64,000 nucleotides of DNA from Kitasatospora terrestris (lineage in GTDB: Bacteria; Actinomycetota; Actinomycetes; Streptomycetales; Streptomycetaceae): assembly GCF_039542905.1 (NCBI RefSeq), contig NZ_BAABIS010000001.1, forward strand, positions 1,922,001-1,986,000. The letters are read 5' to 3'. Shown here piece by piece: positions 42,600 through 50,611 of the stretch; the stretch's first letter is position 1, and each line of letters begins with the position of its first letter. The notes below the pieces were generated by a model that made no database searches, had not been told where the DNA came from, and saw nothing but the letters and a program-made list of their open reading frames with translations. The position numbers and the translations under genes are program-made.

Positions 42600-43355
42600 T
42601 CACAGCCCGCCGCCGAGGGTGAGGCCGCCGTCCAGGACGAGGGTCTGGCCGGTGATCCAGCCGGCCTCGGGCGAGAGCAGGAAGGCGACGGCGCCCGCGA
42701 TGTCCTCGGGCAGGCCGAGGCGGCGCAGCGGGTAGGCGGCCGCGACTTTCTCCTCGCGGCCCTCGTACAGCGCCTCGGCGAACCTGGTCTTCACCACGGC
42801 GGGGGCGACCGCGTTGACCCGGATGCCGGGGCCGAGGTCGACGGCGAGCTCGGTGGTGAGGCGGATCAGGGCGGCCTTGGAGACGCCGTACATGCCGATG
42901 CCCTGGGAGGCGCGCAGGCCGGCGACCGAGGCGACGTTGACGACGGCGCCGCCGTGCTCGCCCATCCACGCGTCGCGGGCCCGACGGGTCCAGGCGAGCG
43001 GCGCGAGCACGTTGACCGCGAAGATCTTGGCGGCGGCGTCCGGGTCGGTGTCCAGGACCGGGCCGTAGAAGGGGTTGATGCCGGTGTTGTTGACCAGCAG
43101 GTCGAGCCGGCCGAACGCCTCCATGGTGCGGGCGACCGCCTCCTCCTGGTGCGCGGCGTCGTCGGCGCGGCCGGCGACGGCGATCGCGTGGTCGGGGCCG
43201 CCGAGCTCGCGGACGGCCTCCGCCAGCGGCTCGGCGCCGCGGGCGGTGACGCAGACCTTGGCACCGCGCTGGACGAGTTCGCGGGCGATGCCGAGGCCGA
43301 TGCCACGGCTGGCTCCGGTGACCACGGCCACCTGGCCCTTGAAGGAGAGGGTCAT
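42600..43355 (-). CDS. SDR family oxidoreductase (FabG-like)
   Basis: A 251-residue SDR: TGASRGIG, NNTGINPFYGP, the catalytic VASVAG...YGVSK and C-terminal GQTLVLDGGL, typical of 3-ketoacyl-ACP/CoA reductases. First gene of the operon; ATG 43355 lies 27 bp downstream of the operator at 43382-43397. It likely oxidises or reduces a 3-hydroxyacyl-CoA intermediate in the same pathway as the acyl-CoA dehydrogenase. Confidence 0.88.
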   Translation of the reverse strand: MTLSFKGQVAVVTGASRGIGLGIARELVQRGAKVCVTARGAEPLAEAVRELGGPDHAIAVAGRADDAAHQEEAVARTMEAFGRLDLLVNNTGINPFYGPVLDTDPDAAAKIFAVNVLAPLAWTRRARDAWMGEHGGAVVNVASVAGLRASQGIGMYGVSKAALIRLTTELAVDLGPGIRVNAVAPAVVKTRFAEALYEGREEKVAAAYPLRRLGLPEDIAGAVAFLLSPEAGWITGQTLVLDGGLTLGGGL

Positions 43356-43381
43356 CGCCGGACCTTTCACTGTGAGGCTGA

Positions 43382-43397
43382 CTAAGCGCTTGCTCAG
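43382..43397. promoter_or_regulatory. Operator for the TetR-type regulator (site 2)
   Basis: CTAAGCGCTTGCTCAG. Its complement differs at a single base from site 1 at 38455-38470. It sits between the divergent SDR operon and the TetR gene, so it may control both. Confidence 0.75.
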
Positions 43398-43470
43398 CAT
43401 CTTGGTGCGGGGCCACACTGTCAACAGCCCGGCACCGGCCGGTCGCGACGGATCTGCGAGGATTGGGCCC

Positions 43471-44082
43471 ATGAGCGAGCAAGCCACCGCCGACCTGTGG
43501 CCCGGGGAGAGCACCGAGGCGGCGCGGCGGCTGCTGCTGGCCGCGGTCGACTCCTTCGCCCGGCGCGGGTTCCACGCCACCACCACCCGCGACATCGCCA
43601 CCGCCGCCGGGATGAGCCCGGCCGCGCTCTACATCCACTACCCGTCGAAGGCCGCCCTGCTGGCCGAGATCTCCCGCACCGGCCACCAGGCCACCCTCGA
43701 CCTGGTCGAGCGCGCGGAGGCCGGCGGCGACGAGCCGGTGGCCCAGATGCGCACCCTGGTCGAGGAGTTCACCCGCTGGCACGCCCGCGGCCACACCGTC
43801 GGGCGGATCGTCAACAACGAGCTGCACGCGCTGCCCGAGGAGGACTTCGCGGCCGTCGCCGCGCTGCGGATCCGGATCGAGGAGACCGTGCAGCGGATCA
43901 TCGCGCGCGGCGTCGAGGCGGGCGCCTTCGAGGTCCCCGACCTGCGGACCGCCGCCCGCGCGGTCACCTCGCTCGGCGTGGACGTCGCCCGCTGGTACAC
44001 CGACCGCAGCAGCGAGTCGCCGGAGGAGCTCGGGCGGCGGTACGGGGTGCTGGTGCTGCGCATGCTGGGAGCCAAAGCCTGA
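43471..44082 (+). CDS. TetR-family regulator of the acyl-CoA regulon
   Basis: A 203-residue repressor. The N-terminal helix-turn-helix TRDIATAAGMSPAALYIHYPSKAALL spans about residues 40-65; the C-terminal domain (VGRIVNNELHALPEEDF, VQRIIARGVEAGAFEVPDL) is of the TetR_C_33 or KstR2-like type and likely binds an acyl-CoA. It is divergent from the SDR operon; the nearby palindrome and its near-identical copy before the kinase gene are the probable binding sites. Confidence 0.87.
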   Translation: MSEQATADLWPGESTEAARRLLLAAVDSFARRGFHATTTRDIATAAGMSPAALYIHYPSKAALLAEISRTGHQATLDLVERAEAGGDEPVAQMRTLVEEFTRWHARGHTVGRIVNNELHALPEEDFAAVAALRIRIEETVQRIIARGVEAGAFEVPDLRTAARAVTSLGVDVARWYTDRSSESPEELGRRYGVLVLRMLGAKA

Positions 44083-44135
44083 GCCCCGCCCGGCGCGCGG
44101 CGCGCGGCCGCCACCACTTCCCAAGGACTCTCGAC

Positions 44136-44154
44136 TTAGGTTAGCCTAGCCTTA
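44136..44154 (+). promoter_or_regulatory. Iron box (DmdR1/IdeR-type operator)
   Basis: TTAGGTTAGCCTAGCCTTA matches the known actinobacterial DtxR-family consensus TTAGGTTAGGCTAACCTAA at 16 of 19 positions. It ends 19 bp before the start of the DUF2470 gene, so that gene is probably repressed by iron. Confidence 0.8.
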
Positions 44155-44173
44155 CCTGATCGAGGAGGCCTGG

Positions 44174-45013
44174 ATGCCCGACGCCGACCACCAGTCCGTC
44201 GCCGCCCGCGTCGCGCCGCGACCCGCCCGCCGACGCGCCGCGCCCGTCCCGGCCGCCGCCGAACGAGCCCGCACCCTGCTGGAGTTCGCCTCCTCCGTGG
44301 TGCTCGACGTGCCCGGCGTCGACCTCACCGCCCGGCCCGGCATCCCGCCGCTGGTCGCCTGCACCGTCCTGCCCGACGGCACGGTCGCCGTCCTCGTCGA
44401 CACCGACTCGCCGCTCCACCGGATCGCCGCCGTCGCCGCCCTCTCCCACGACCAGCGGCCCCTCGCCGAACTGGAGGCGGTCGACGTCGCCCCCGTCGCC
44501 GTCCCCCACCGCATCCGCGGCCGCGCCCACGTCCGGGGACGGCTCGCCCTCGCCCCCGCCGACTCCCGGGAACGGATCGCCGCGCACTTCCCCCGCCACT
44601 CCCCCACCGGGCGGGCCGTGCTCCACCTCCACCCCGACCACCTCGCCGTCGACGACCTCTGGGGCAGCGAGTGCTGCGTCGACCCGGCGCTGCTCGCCGG
44701 CGCCGCCCCCGACCCGGTCGCGGGCCAGGAGGCCGGACTGCTCCAGCACCTCGCCGCCGCCCACGCCGACCAACTGTACGCGCTCGGCGCGCAGGCCCTC
44801 GCCCACCCGGCGGCCGCCGGCGACCTGGCCGCCCACGAGCTGGTCGGCGTCCGGCCGGTCGCGCTCGACCGGCACGGCCTGCGCGTGCGCCTCCTCGGTG
44901 CCGGCCCGGACGGGCCGGTGCTCGACGCCCGCTTCGAGTTCCACCACCCGGTCACCGGCCCGGACGACCTCCCCGAAGCCATCCACCGCCTCTTCACCCA
45001 CCGGACCGGCTGA
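44174..45013 (+). CDS. DUF2470-domain protein, probably heme/iron related
   Basis: A 279-residue protein. An N-terminal split-barrel-like part (LVACTVLPDGTVAVLVDTDSPL, VRGRLALAP) is followed by a C-terminal DUF2470 region (EAGLLQHLAAAHADQLYAL, LDRHGLRVRLLG, FHHPVTGPDDLPEAIHRL). The same two-part layout is seen in HugZ-type heme-degrading proteins and related FMN-binding barrels. The iron box just upstream supports a role in iron acquisition. Heme-binding residues cannot be assigned by eye, so enzymatic activity is uncertain. Confidence 0.78.
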   Translation: MPDADHQSVAARVAPRPARRRAAPVPAAAERARTLLEFASSVVLDVPGVDLTARPGIPPLVACTVLPDGTVAVLVDTDSPLHRIAAVAALSHDQRPLAELEAVDVAPVAVPHRIRGRAHVRGRLALAPADSRERIAAHFPRHSPTGRAVLHLHPDHLAVDDLWGSECCVDPALLAGAAPDPVAGQEAGLLQHLAAAHADQLYALGAQALAHPAAAGDLAAHELVGVRPVALDRHGLRVRLLGAGPDGPVLDARFEFHHPVTGPDDLPEAIHRLFTHRTG

Positions 45014-45055
45014 CCCGGACGCAGGCCGCACCGCCACAGCGGCACCTGGGGGCTG

Positions 45056-45088
45056 CCCGGACCACTCCCGCTGCGGCGGGCCGCCGGG
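45056..45088. repeat. 33-bp direct repeat, copy A
   Basis: An identical 33-bp sequence (starting CCCGGACCACTCCCGCTGCG) recurs at 45232-45264 in the 288-bp gap between convergent genes. Each copy contains an inner CCCGCTGCGGCGGG-like dyad and could fold, so paired terminators are possible. Confidence 0.7.
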
Positions 45089-45231
45089 GCCGCCGCCCCC
45101 GCGACCGCGCGCCCCGACCGGGGACGACCCACGCGCGTCCGCGCGCAGCGCCGGGCCGCCGGGCGTTCCCCGCGGAGCGGGCCGGCGTTCGGGCGGAACG
45201 GGGTGGCGCGCCCGGCGCCCGCTCGGACCGC

Positions 45232-45264
45232 CCCGGACCACTCCCGCTGCGGCGGGCCGCCGGG
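45232..45264. repeat. 33-bp direct repeat, copy B
   Basis: Exact second copy of the 33-bp sequence at 45056-45088, 176 bp apart. Confidence 0.7.
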
Positions 45265-45301
45265 ACCGCGGGACTCGCGGCAGCGGTCTTTGCCCGGCGG
45301 G

Positions 45302-46072
45302 TCAGAGTGCGGGGCCGATGACCGAGAAGAGGCCGCCCTCGGGGTCGGCCAGGCGGGCGACGCGGCCGTACGGGGTGTCGGTGGTCTCGCCGGCGGCGCG
45401 GCCGCCGAGCTCGGCGGCGCGGCGGACGGCGGCGTCGGTGTCGGCGACGGAGAAGAACACCTCCCAGTGCGGTGCCACGTCCTTCGCCGTGTGCAGGGCG
45501 GCGACGCTGCGGCCCTCGGAGCGCAGCACGACCCGCTCGTGCTCGTACCGGACCTCGAAGTGCGAGGGGTCGCGGCCGTCCCAGCGGAACACCTCGCCGT
45601 AGAACAGCGCGGCGGCGAACGGGTCGCCGGTGCGCAGTTCGATCCAGACGGGGGCGCCCGGGGTGGCCGTCCAGCTGTCGTCGCCGGGTTCGCCCTCCCA
45701 GATGCCGAACGCGGCCCCGGCCGGGTCGGCGGCGAGCACCAGCCGTCCGGCGTCGAAGGCCAGCGGGCCGACGCCCAGGGTGCCGCCCCGCTCGCGGACG
45801 CCCTCCGCGGCGGTGTCGGCGCTCTCGGTGCCGAAGTAGGTGGTCCAGGCGACGGGAGGCTGCCAGTCGCCGGCGACCACGCCGATCCCGGCGACCTCGA
45901 CGCCCTCGACCGCGGCCCGCAGGTAGGGCCCCCAGCGGTCCGGACCGGGGACGAACTCCCAGCCCAGCAGCGGCCCGTAGAACGCCTTGGCGGTGTCCAG
46001 GTCACGGGCCATCAGGCTGACCCAGCACGGCGCGGCCGGAACACAGCGCACCCTGGCCGTCTGCTCACCCAT
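45302..46072 (-). CDS. VOC-superfamily protein with two glyoxalase-like modules
   Basis: A 256-residue protein with two tandem betaalphabetabetabeta modules: PCWVSLMARDLDTAKAFYGPLLGWEF in the first and PVWIELRTGDPFAAALFYGEVFRWDG in the second. Such pairs occur in bleomycin-resistance-like and small-molecule binding proteins of Streptomyces. Metal ligands are not obvious, so it may bind rather than catalyse. Start ATG 46072 with AAGGAG upstream; a GTG at 46096 is possible. Confidence 0.85.
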   Translation of the reverse strand: MGEQTARVRCVPAAPCWVSLMARDLDTAKAFYGPLLGWEFVPGPDRWGPYLRAAVEGVEVAGIGVVAGDWQPPVAWTTYFGTESADTAAEGVRERGGTLGVGPLAFDAGRLVLAADPAGAAFGIWEGEPGDDSWTATPGAPVWIELRTGDPFAAALFYGEVFRWDGRDPSHFEVRYEHERVVLRSEGRSVAALHTAKDVAPHWEVFFSVADTDAAVRRAAELGGRAAGETTDTPYGRVARLADPEGGLFSVIGPAL

Positions 46073-46236
46073 CCAGCCGTCTCCTTCCGAGGTCACTGGC
46101 TCCCGCCCAGCCTAGGTGTTCAGGTTCCGATCGAGTGGGCACGACATCCGCCCTGGCGCGGCTCGTCCGGGTGGGCGGTCGCGGGTGCGAAGGTCGAGGA
46201 GGGCGTCGGGACGGCGGCCCGGGAAGGAGAGACGGC

Positions 46237-47460
46237 ATGGATGACGCGTTCGTGATCGTGGGGGCGGGCCTGGCGGGTGCCAAGGCCGCCGAGGCGCTGC
46301 GCGCGGAGGGCCACGCGGGGCCGGTGGTGCTGATCGGCGAGGAGGGCGAGCGTCCGTACGAGCGGCCGCCGCTGTCCAAGGACTACCTGCTGGGCAGGGC
46401 CGGGCGGGAGAAGATCTTCGTCCACCCGGCCGACTGGTACCGCGAGCACGACGTGGACCTGCGCCTGTCCACTGCGGTGACGGCCGTGGACCCGGCTGCC
46501 CGGACGGTCACCCTGGCGGGTGGCGAGCGGCTCGGCTTCACCCGCCTGCTGCTGGCGACCGGCTCCTCGCCGCGCCGGATCCCGGTGCCCGGTGGGGACG
46601 CCGAGCACGTGCTGTACCTGCGTCGGGTGGAGGACAGCGAGCGGCTGCGCGCGGCGTTCCGGCCGGGCGCCCGGGTAGTGATCGTCGGCGCGGGCTGGAT
46701 CGGGCTGGAGGCGGCGGCCGCGGCCCGGGCGGCGGACTGCGAGGTCACCGTGCTGGAGGCGGCGGAACTGCCGCTGCTTCGGGTGCTCGGCCGCGAGGTG
46801 GCGCAGGTCTTCGCGGACCTGCACCGGGCCCACGGCGTGGACCTGCGCTTCGGCGTCCAGGTCGCGGAGATCCGGCCGGACGCGGTGCTGCTGGGCGACG
46901 GCACCGCGGTGCCCGCCGACGCGGTGCTGGTCGGCGTGGGCATCTCCCCCGACACCGGCCTGGCGGAGGCCGCCGGCCTGGCGGTGGACAACGGCGTCCG
47001 CACCGACGAGCACCTGCGCACCTCGCACCCGGACGTGTTCGCGGCTGGCGACGTCGCCAACGCCTTCCACCCGCTGTACGGCCGGCCGATCCGGGTGGAG
47101 CACTGGGCGAACGCGCTCAACCAGCCCGCGGTCGCCGCGAGGTCGATGCTCGGCCGGGACGCGGTGTACGACCGGGTGCCGTACTTCTTCACCGACCAGT
47201 ACGACCTCGGCATGGAGTACACCGGCTACGCCGAACCCGGCGGCTACGACCGGGTGGTGTTCCGCGGCGACGTCGCGGGCCGGGAGTTCATCGCCTTCTG
47301 GCTGGCCGCCGACGGCCGGGTGCTGGCCGGGATGAACGTCAACGTCTGGGACGTCGTCGACCCGATCCGCGCGCTGTGCCGCTCCGGACGCCCGGTCGAC
47401 GCCGGACGCCTCGCCGACCCGGCCGTCCCGCTCACCGACCTGGCGGACGCAGCGTCCTGA
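46237..47460 (+). CDS. Ferredoxin/rubredoxin reductase-type FAD-dependent oxidoreductase
   Basis: A 407-residue pyridine nucleotide-disulfide-type flavoprotein. FAD motif FVIVGAGLAGAKAAEALRAEG, the RPPLSKDYL loop of oxygenase-coupled reductases, NAD motif VVIVGAGWIGLEAAAAA and HPDVFAAGDVAN. The C-terminal reductase dimer domain contains FFTDQYDLGMEYTGYA. These enzymes pass electrons from NAD(P)H to ferredoxins serving P450s or dioxygenases; no ferredoxin gene is adjacent. ATG 46237 follows GGAAGGAGA. Confidence 0.9.
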   Translation: MDDAFVIVGAGLAGAKAAEALRAEGHAGPVVLIGEEGERPYERPPLSKDYLLGRAGREKIFVHPADWYREHDVDLRLSTAVTAVDPAARTVTLAGGERLGFTRLLLATGSSPRRIPVPGGDAEHVLYLRRVEDSERLRAAFRPGARVVIVGAGWIGLEAAAAARAADCEVTVLEAAELPLLRVLGREVAQVFADLHRAHGVDLRFGVQVAEIRPDAVLLGDGTAVPADAVLVGVGISPDTGLAEAAGLAVDNGVRTDEHLRTSHPDVFAAGDVANAFHPLYGRPIRVEHWANALNQPAVAARSMLGRDAVYDRVPYFFTDQYDLGMEYTGYAEPGGYDRVVFRGDVAGREFIAFWLAADGRVLAGMNVNVWDVVDPIRALCRSGRPVDAGRLADPAVPLTDLADAAS

Positions 47461-47503
47461 CACCCCGTGCGGGCCCGTCCGGGGGTGCGGGCATACTGGC
47501 GCG

Positions 47504-48511
47504 GTGCCGATAGCCGACGATCCCGACCCCCGCCCCGCCGACCGGCCCGAGCCGGAGGGCGGCGACCCGTTCGAGGGGCTGGTCCTCGACGAGTCCTTCG
47601 TCCGCGGCGCCGCCGTGCAGGAGCCCTCGGCCCGCACCCGGATGCTGACCGCCCGCTGGCGGGTCGAGCCCCCGGTCGACCCGGGCGGCCGCCGCTGGTC
47701 GCCGACGCCCGTCCGCACGGCGGCGGTCGGCGGGCGGCGCCGGGTCCGGCTCCGGCACGTGGTGATGGCCGCCGCGGTGGTCGCGGTGACGGCGCTGACC
47801 GTGGCGGTCGGCCCGCAGAGCGGCCTGATCAACGGCCTGTCCGGCCTGCGGGACCGCGCCGCGCAGGCCGCGCCGCGCCCGGCGGCCGACGTCCCGCTGC
47901 CCGGCGGGGGCGTCTCCGACGGCAGCCGGTGCGGGCAGAAGGACTACCACCACTTCCCCCTGCCGTCGGCCGCCCCGGCCGTGCCCGTCGGCTTCGTCGA
48001 ACAGGACGACCCGCCGCCGGGCCCGCAGCTGGACCTCCACGAGTACGGATTCATGAAGCACGGCAGCGACCCGGGTGACTTCACCTTCACTCTCGTGCTC
48101 GGGCCGGGCGGCGACCGCCCGCTGGACCTCACCGAGCCGCTCGGCCCGGAGGGCGTGGCGGTCGAGATCGAAGGCCCCGACGGCCTGGTCGGCGGGGCGC
48201 ACCACCTGCCGGTCACCATGGACGGGGCGACCACGCACAGCCCGGACGGGAAGATCCGGGTCGGCCGGGAGGACGGCGCGACCGCCACCGTGACCATGCC
48301 GGCCGAGGCGCTCTGCCCCGGCTTCGACGGCCTGGCGGTCCAGAAGCAGCTGGTCGCGCCCACGGACGCGAACAACACGATCACCGGTCAGCCGTCGTAC
48401 ACCCTGACCGTGTCGATCTCCGACCCCGCCGTCGGCGACCTGCGCCGCCTGGCCGGCGCACCGGAGCACGGAAACGTCCTCAGCGCCGACAACGGCGTCC
48501 CCGGCCACTGA
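47504..48511 (+). CDS. Streptomyces membrane-anchored protein (SCO2583-like)
   Basis: A 335-residue protein: an acidic N-terminus with DPFEGLVLDESFVRGAAVQEPSARTRML, a basic RWSPTP...RRRVRLRH stretch, one helix (VVMAAAVVAVTALTVAV, about residues 86-102) and an extracytoplasmic domain with CGQKDYHHFPLP and VGREDGATATV. I recall this N-terminal motif from the SCO2583 family of Streptomyces membrane proteins of unknown role; this is from memory. GTG start, 43 bp after the reductase stop; could be co-transcribed. Confidence 0.7.
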   Translation: MPIADDPDPRPADRPEPEGGDPFEGLVLDESFVRGAAVQEPSARTRMLTARWRVEPPVDPGGRRWSPTPVRTAAVGGRRRVRLRHVVMAAAVVAVTALTVAVGPQSGLINGLSGLRDRAAQAAPRPAADVPLPGGGVSDGSRCGQKDYHHFPLPSAAPAVPVGFVEQDDPPPGPQLDLHEYGFMKHGSDPGDFTFTLVLGPGGDRPLDLTEPLGPEGVAVEIEGPDGLVGGAHHLPVTMDGATTHSPDGKIRVGREDGATATVTMPAEALCPGFDGLAVQKQLVAPTDANNTITGQPSYTLTVSISDPAVGDLRRLAGAPEHGNVLSADNGVPGH

Positions 48512-48868
48512 CCCGTAGACGGCCCGCACGGCCCGGGCCGACCCGTTCGGACCACGGCGACCCAGCACTCGGCACCCCCCGGCCGGAGGCCTGGGCGAGT
48601 CCCTGCGGCAAGGGCGCCTGGGGCACCCGGCGAGCAGGCGCCGCGGCGCACCACCCTGCCGGAGGCCAAGGGCACACGTGGCCCGGCAGCGCCGAGTCCG
48701 TGCGGCAGAGCCGCCTGGGGCCGCCGCGGGCGTGCGTCGCGCTGTGGGCGGGGGCGCCTCCCGGCGGGCGTGGTTCGGCGGCGGCTGACCGGCGTGGTCG
48801 GGGGGCGACGGCCTACGCTGGGCGTCGATCACTTGCGGCCCGGGGGCGGGCTGGGACGGGGGGCCGGG
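48512..48868. other. 357-bp spacer before the MFS gene
   Basis: High-GC sequence without a convincing gene, hairpin or promoter. Open frames through it are the usual GC artefacts. Confidence 0.5.
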
Positions 48869-50113
48869 ATGGGGAGCAGGCTGATACCGCCCGCGGGGGT
48901 GGGGCGGCGGCTGGCCGGGGCGCAGTTGGCGAGCGCGTTGGGCGACGGCGCGTATCTGGTGACCTCGGCGCTGTACTTCACCCGGGTGGTGGGGCTGTCG
49001 GCGTCGCAGGTGGGTATCGGACTGACGGTGGGCTGGGCGGTGGGCGCGTTCGCCGGGGTGCCGCTGGGGCACCTGGCGGACCGGCGCGGCCCGCGCGGCA
49101 CGGCGGTGCTGCTCGCGGTGGCCACCGCGGTCGCGGTGACGGCGTTCCTGACGGTCGGCTCGTTCGCCGGGTTCGTGCTGGCGGCGGTGGTGTACGGCTG
49201 CGTGCAGACCGGCCTGTCGGCGGCCCGGCAGGCACTGCTGGCCGGACTGGTGGAGCCGGAGCGGCGGACGGAGATCCGGGCGTACCTGCAGTCGACGGTG
49301 AACGCGGGCCTCGCGGTGGGCGCCGCGCTGGGCGGCGTGGCCCTGCACGTCGACACCCGCGCCGGGTATCTGACCGTGTTCGCGCTGGACGCGGCGAGCT
49401 TCCTGCTGGCGGCCGTCCTGCTGCTGCGGCTGCCGGCCGTCCCGCCGGTGCCGTCCGCGCCCGGCGAGCCGCGGCTCGCGGTGCTGCGGGACCGCCCGTA
49501 CGCGCTGGTGGCGCTGATCAACGCCGTGATGCTGCTGTACATGCCGCTGCTGTCGCTGATCCTCCCGCTGTGGGTGGTCCGCTGGACGGCGGCGCCGGAC
49601 TGGACCGCGGCCGCGCTGCTGGTGCTGAACACGCTGAGCGTGGTGGCGTTCCAGGTGCGGGTGGCCCGGGGCGTGACGTCGGTCGGCTCGGCGGGCCGGT
49701 ACGTGCGCCGGGCGGGGCTGCTGCTGGGGCTGTCCTGTGCCGGGTTCGCGGCCTCGGCGGCGGGCGGTTCGGGCTGGGCGGCGGCCGGGGTGCTGGTGGC
49801 GGCGGGCGCGGTCCAGGTGCTCGGCGAGATGATGCTGGCGTCGGGTGCGTGGGAGATCGGCTTCGGTCTGGCCCCGGCCGACCGACAGGGCCAGTACCAG
49901 GGCTTCTTCGGGACCGGCGTGGCCGTGGCGAGGACGCTCGGCCCGGCGCTGCTGACCACGCTGGTGCTCGGCTGGGGCCCGCCCGGCTGGCTGGTGCTGG
50001 GCGGGGTCTTCGTCGCCGCGGGCGCGGCGATGGCGCCCGCGGCGCGCTGGGCCGAGCGCACCCGGCGCCCGGGCACCGCCGTTCCGGCCGCCGCGCCCGT
50101 CGAGGCCGGGTAG
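48869..50113 (+). CDS. MFS transporter
   Basis: A 414-residue major facilitator with 12 helices. The loop 2-3 motif GHLADRRGPRGTAVLLA (family motif A) and AALGDGAYLVTSALYFTRVVGL in helix 1 fit drug-efflux-type MFS pumps of Streptomyces. ATG 48869 is preceded by GGGACGGGGGG. Substrate unknown; no neighbouring regulator. It converges with the DUF1876 gene. Confidence 0.88.
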   Translation: MGSRLIPPAGVGRRLAGAQLASALGDGAYLVTSALYFTRVVGLSASQVGIGLTVGWAVGAFAGVPLGHLADRRGPRGTAVLLAVATAVAVTAFLTVGSFAGFVLAAVVYGCVQTGLSAARQALLAGLVEPERRTEIRAYLQSTVNAGLAVGAALGGVALHVDTRAGYLTVFALDAASFLLAAVLLLRLPAVPPVPSAPGEPRLAVLRDRPYALVALINAVMLLYMPLLSLILPLWVVRWTAAPDWTAAALLVLNTLSVVAFQVRVARGVTSVGSAGRYVRRAGLLLGLSCAGFAASAAGGSGWAAAGVLVAAGAVQVLGEMMLASGAWEIGFGLAPADRQGQYQGFFGTGVAVARTLGPALLTTLVLGWGPPGWLVLGGVFVAAGAAMAPAARWAERTRRPGTAVPAAAPVEAG

Positions 50114-50121
50114 CCCGGACG

Positions 50122-50174
50122 GCCGGTGGGGCGGTCGGCCGGTGGGGCGGAGGCCCGGTCAGCCGGTGGGGCGG
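50122..50174. repeat. Three 13-bp direct repeats between convergent genes
   Basis: GCCGGTGGGGCGG occurs exactly at 50122-50134, 50138-50150 and 50162-50174, with the last just before the DUF1876 stop. Spacing is 16 and 24 bp. Confidence 0.6.
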
Positions 50175-50175
50175 G

Positions 50176-50439
50176 TCACATCAGCGGGGAGTCGGGGGAC
50201 CTGCCCTTCAGCTCTCCGTGGGCCTTGGTCAGCAGTTGCATGGCGAGTTCGTTGAGCGCCCGCGCGCCGGCCACCTCTTCGCCGACCCGCAGCTGCGGGG
50301 CGTCGGCGTGGTGGCGGGTGCTGAAGCCGTGGGCGCGGAGTTCGGTGCCGTCCGCGAGGCGGACCATGGCGGCGGCCTTGGTCCGGTCGCCGTCCTCCTG
50401 GAACTCCATCTCGATGTGCCATCCGACGAGCGTGTGCAT
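50176..50439 (-). CDS. DUF1876 small protein
   Basis: An 87-residue protein with the DUF1876 sequence MHTLVGWHIEMEFQEDGDRT, RLADGTELRAHGFSTRH and LRVGEEVAGARALNELAMQLL, a dsRBD-like fold of unknown function frequent in actinobacteria. ATG 50439 has GGAGG 9 nt upstream; an in-frame ATG at 50448 is less likely. It is divergent from the YndJ operon, so it may share the double operator region. Confidence 0.9.
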   Translation of the reverse strand: MHTLVGWHIEMEFQEDGDRTKAAAMVRLADGTELRAHGFSTRHHADAPQLRVGEEVAGARALNELAMQLLTKAHGELKGRSPDSPLM

Positions 50440-50524
50440 GGCCGCCACCTCCGGGGTGCGGGTCCGGCATTCCGGTCATTCCAGCGTGCGCGCCGACCCG
50501 CCCGGGGTCCACCCCACCCCAGTG

Positions 50525-50538
50525 TTGAACATGTTCAA
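50525..50538. promoter_or_regulatory. Palindromic operator 1 of the YndJ-DUF1990 operon
   Basis: TTGAACATGTTCAA is a perfect 14-bp palindrome. Its left half TTGAAC also serves as the -35 box. Confidence 0.72.
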
Positions 50539-50554
50539 TTCGCCGGGGTAGAGT
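50525..50554 (+). promoter_or_regulatory. Promoter of the YndJ-DUF1990 operon
   Basis: -35 TTGAAC (50525-50530), 18-bp spacer, -10 TAGAGT (50549-50554). The -35 lies inside operator 1 and the expected start site lies just before operator 2, a clear repression layout. Confidence 0.65.
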
Positions 50555-50569
50555 CGGCGACGCTTCGAT

Positions 50570-50583
50570 TTGAACACGTTCAA
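50570..50583. promoter_or_regulatory. Palindromic operator 2 of the YndJ-DUF1990 operon
   Basis: TTGAACACGTTCAA, one base from a perfect palindrome, 45 bp centre-to-centre from operator 1, between the presumed transcription start and the start codon. Confidence 0.72.
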
Positions 50584-50611
50584 TGCAACGTTCGACCATG
50601 GGGGACGTCCG

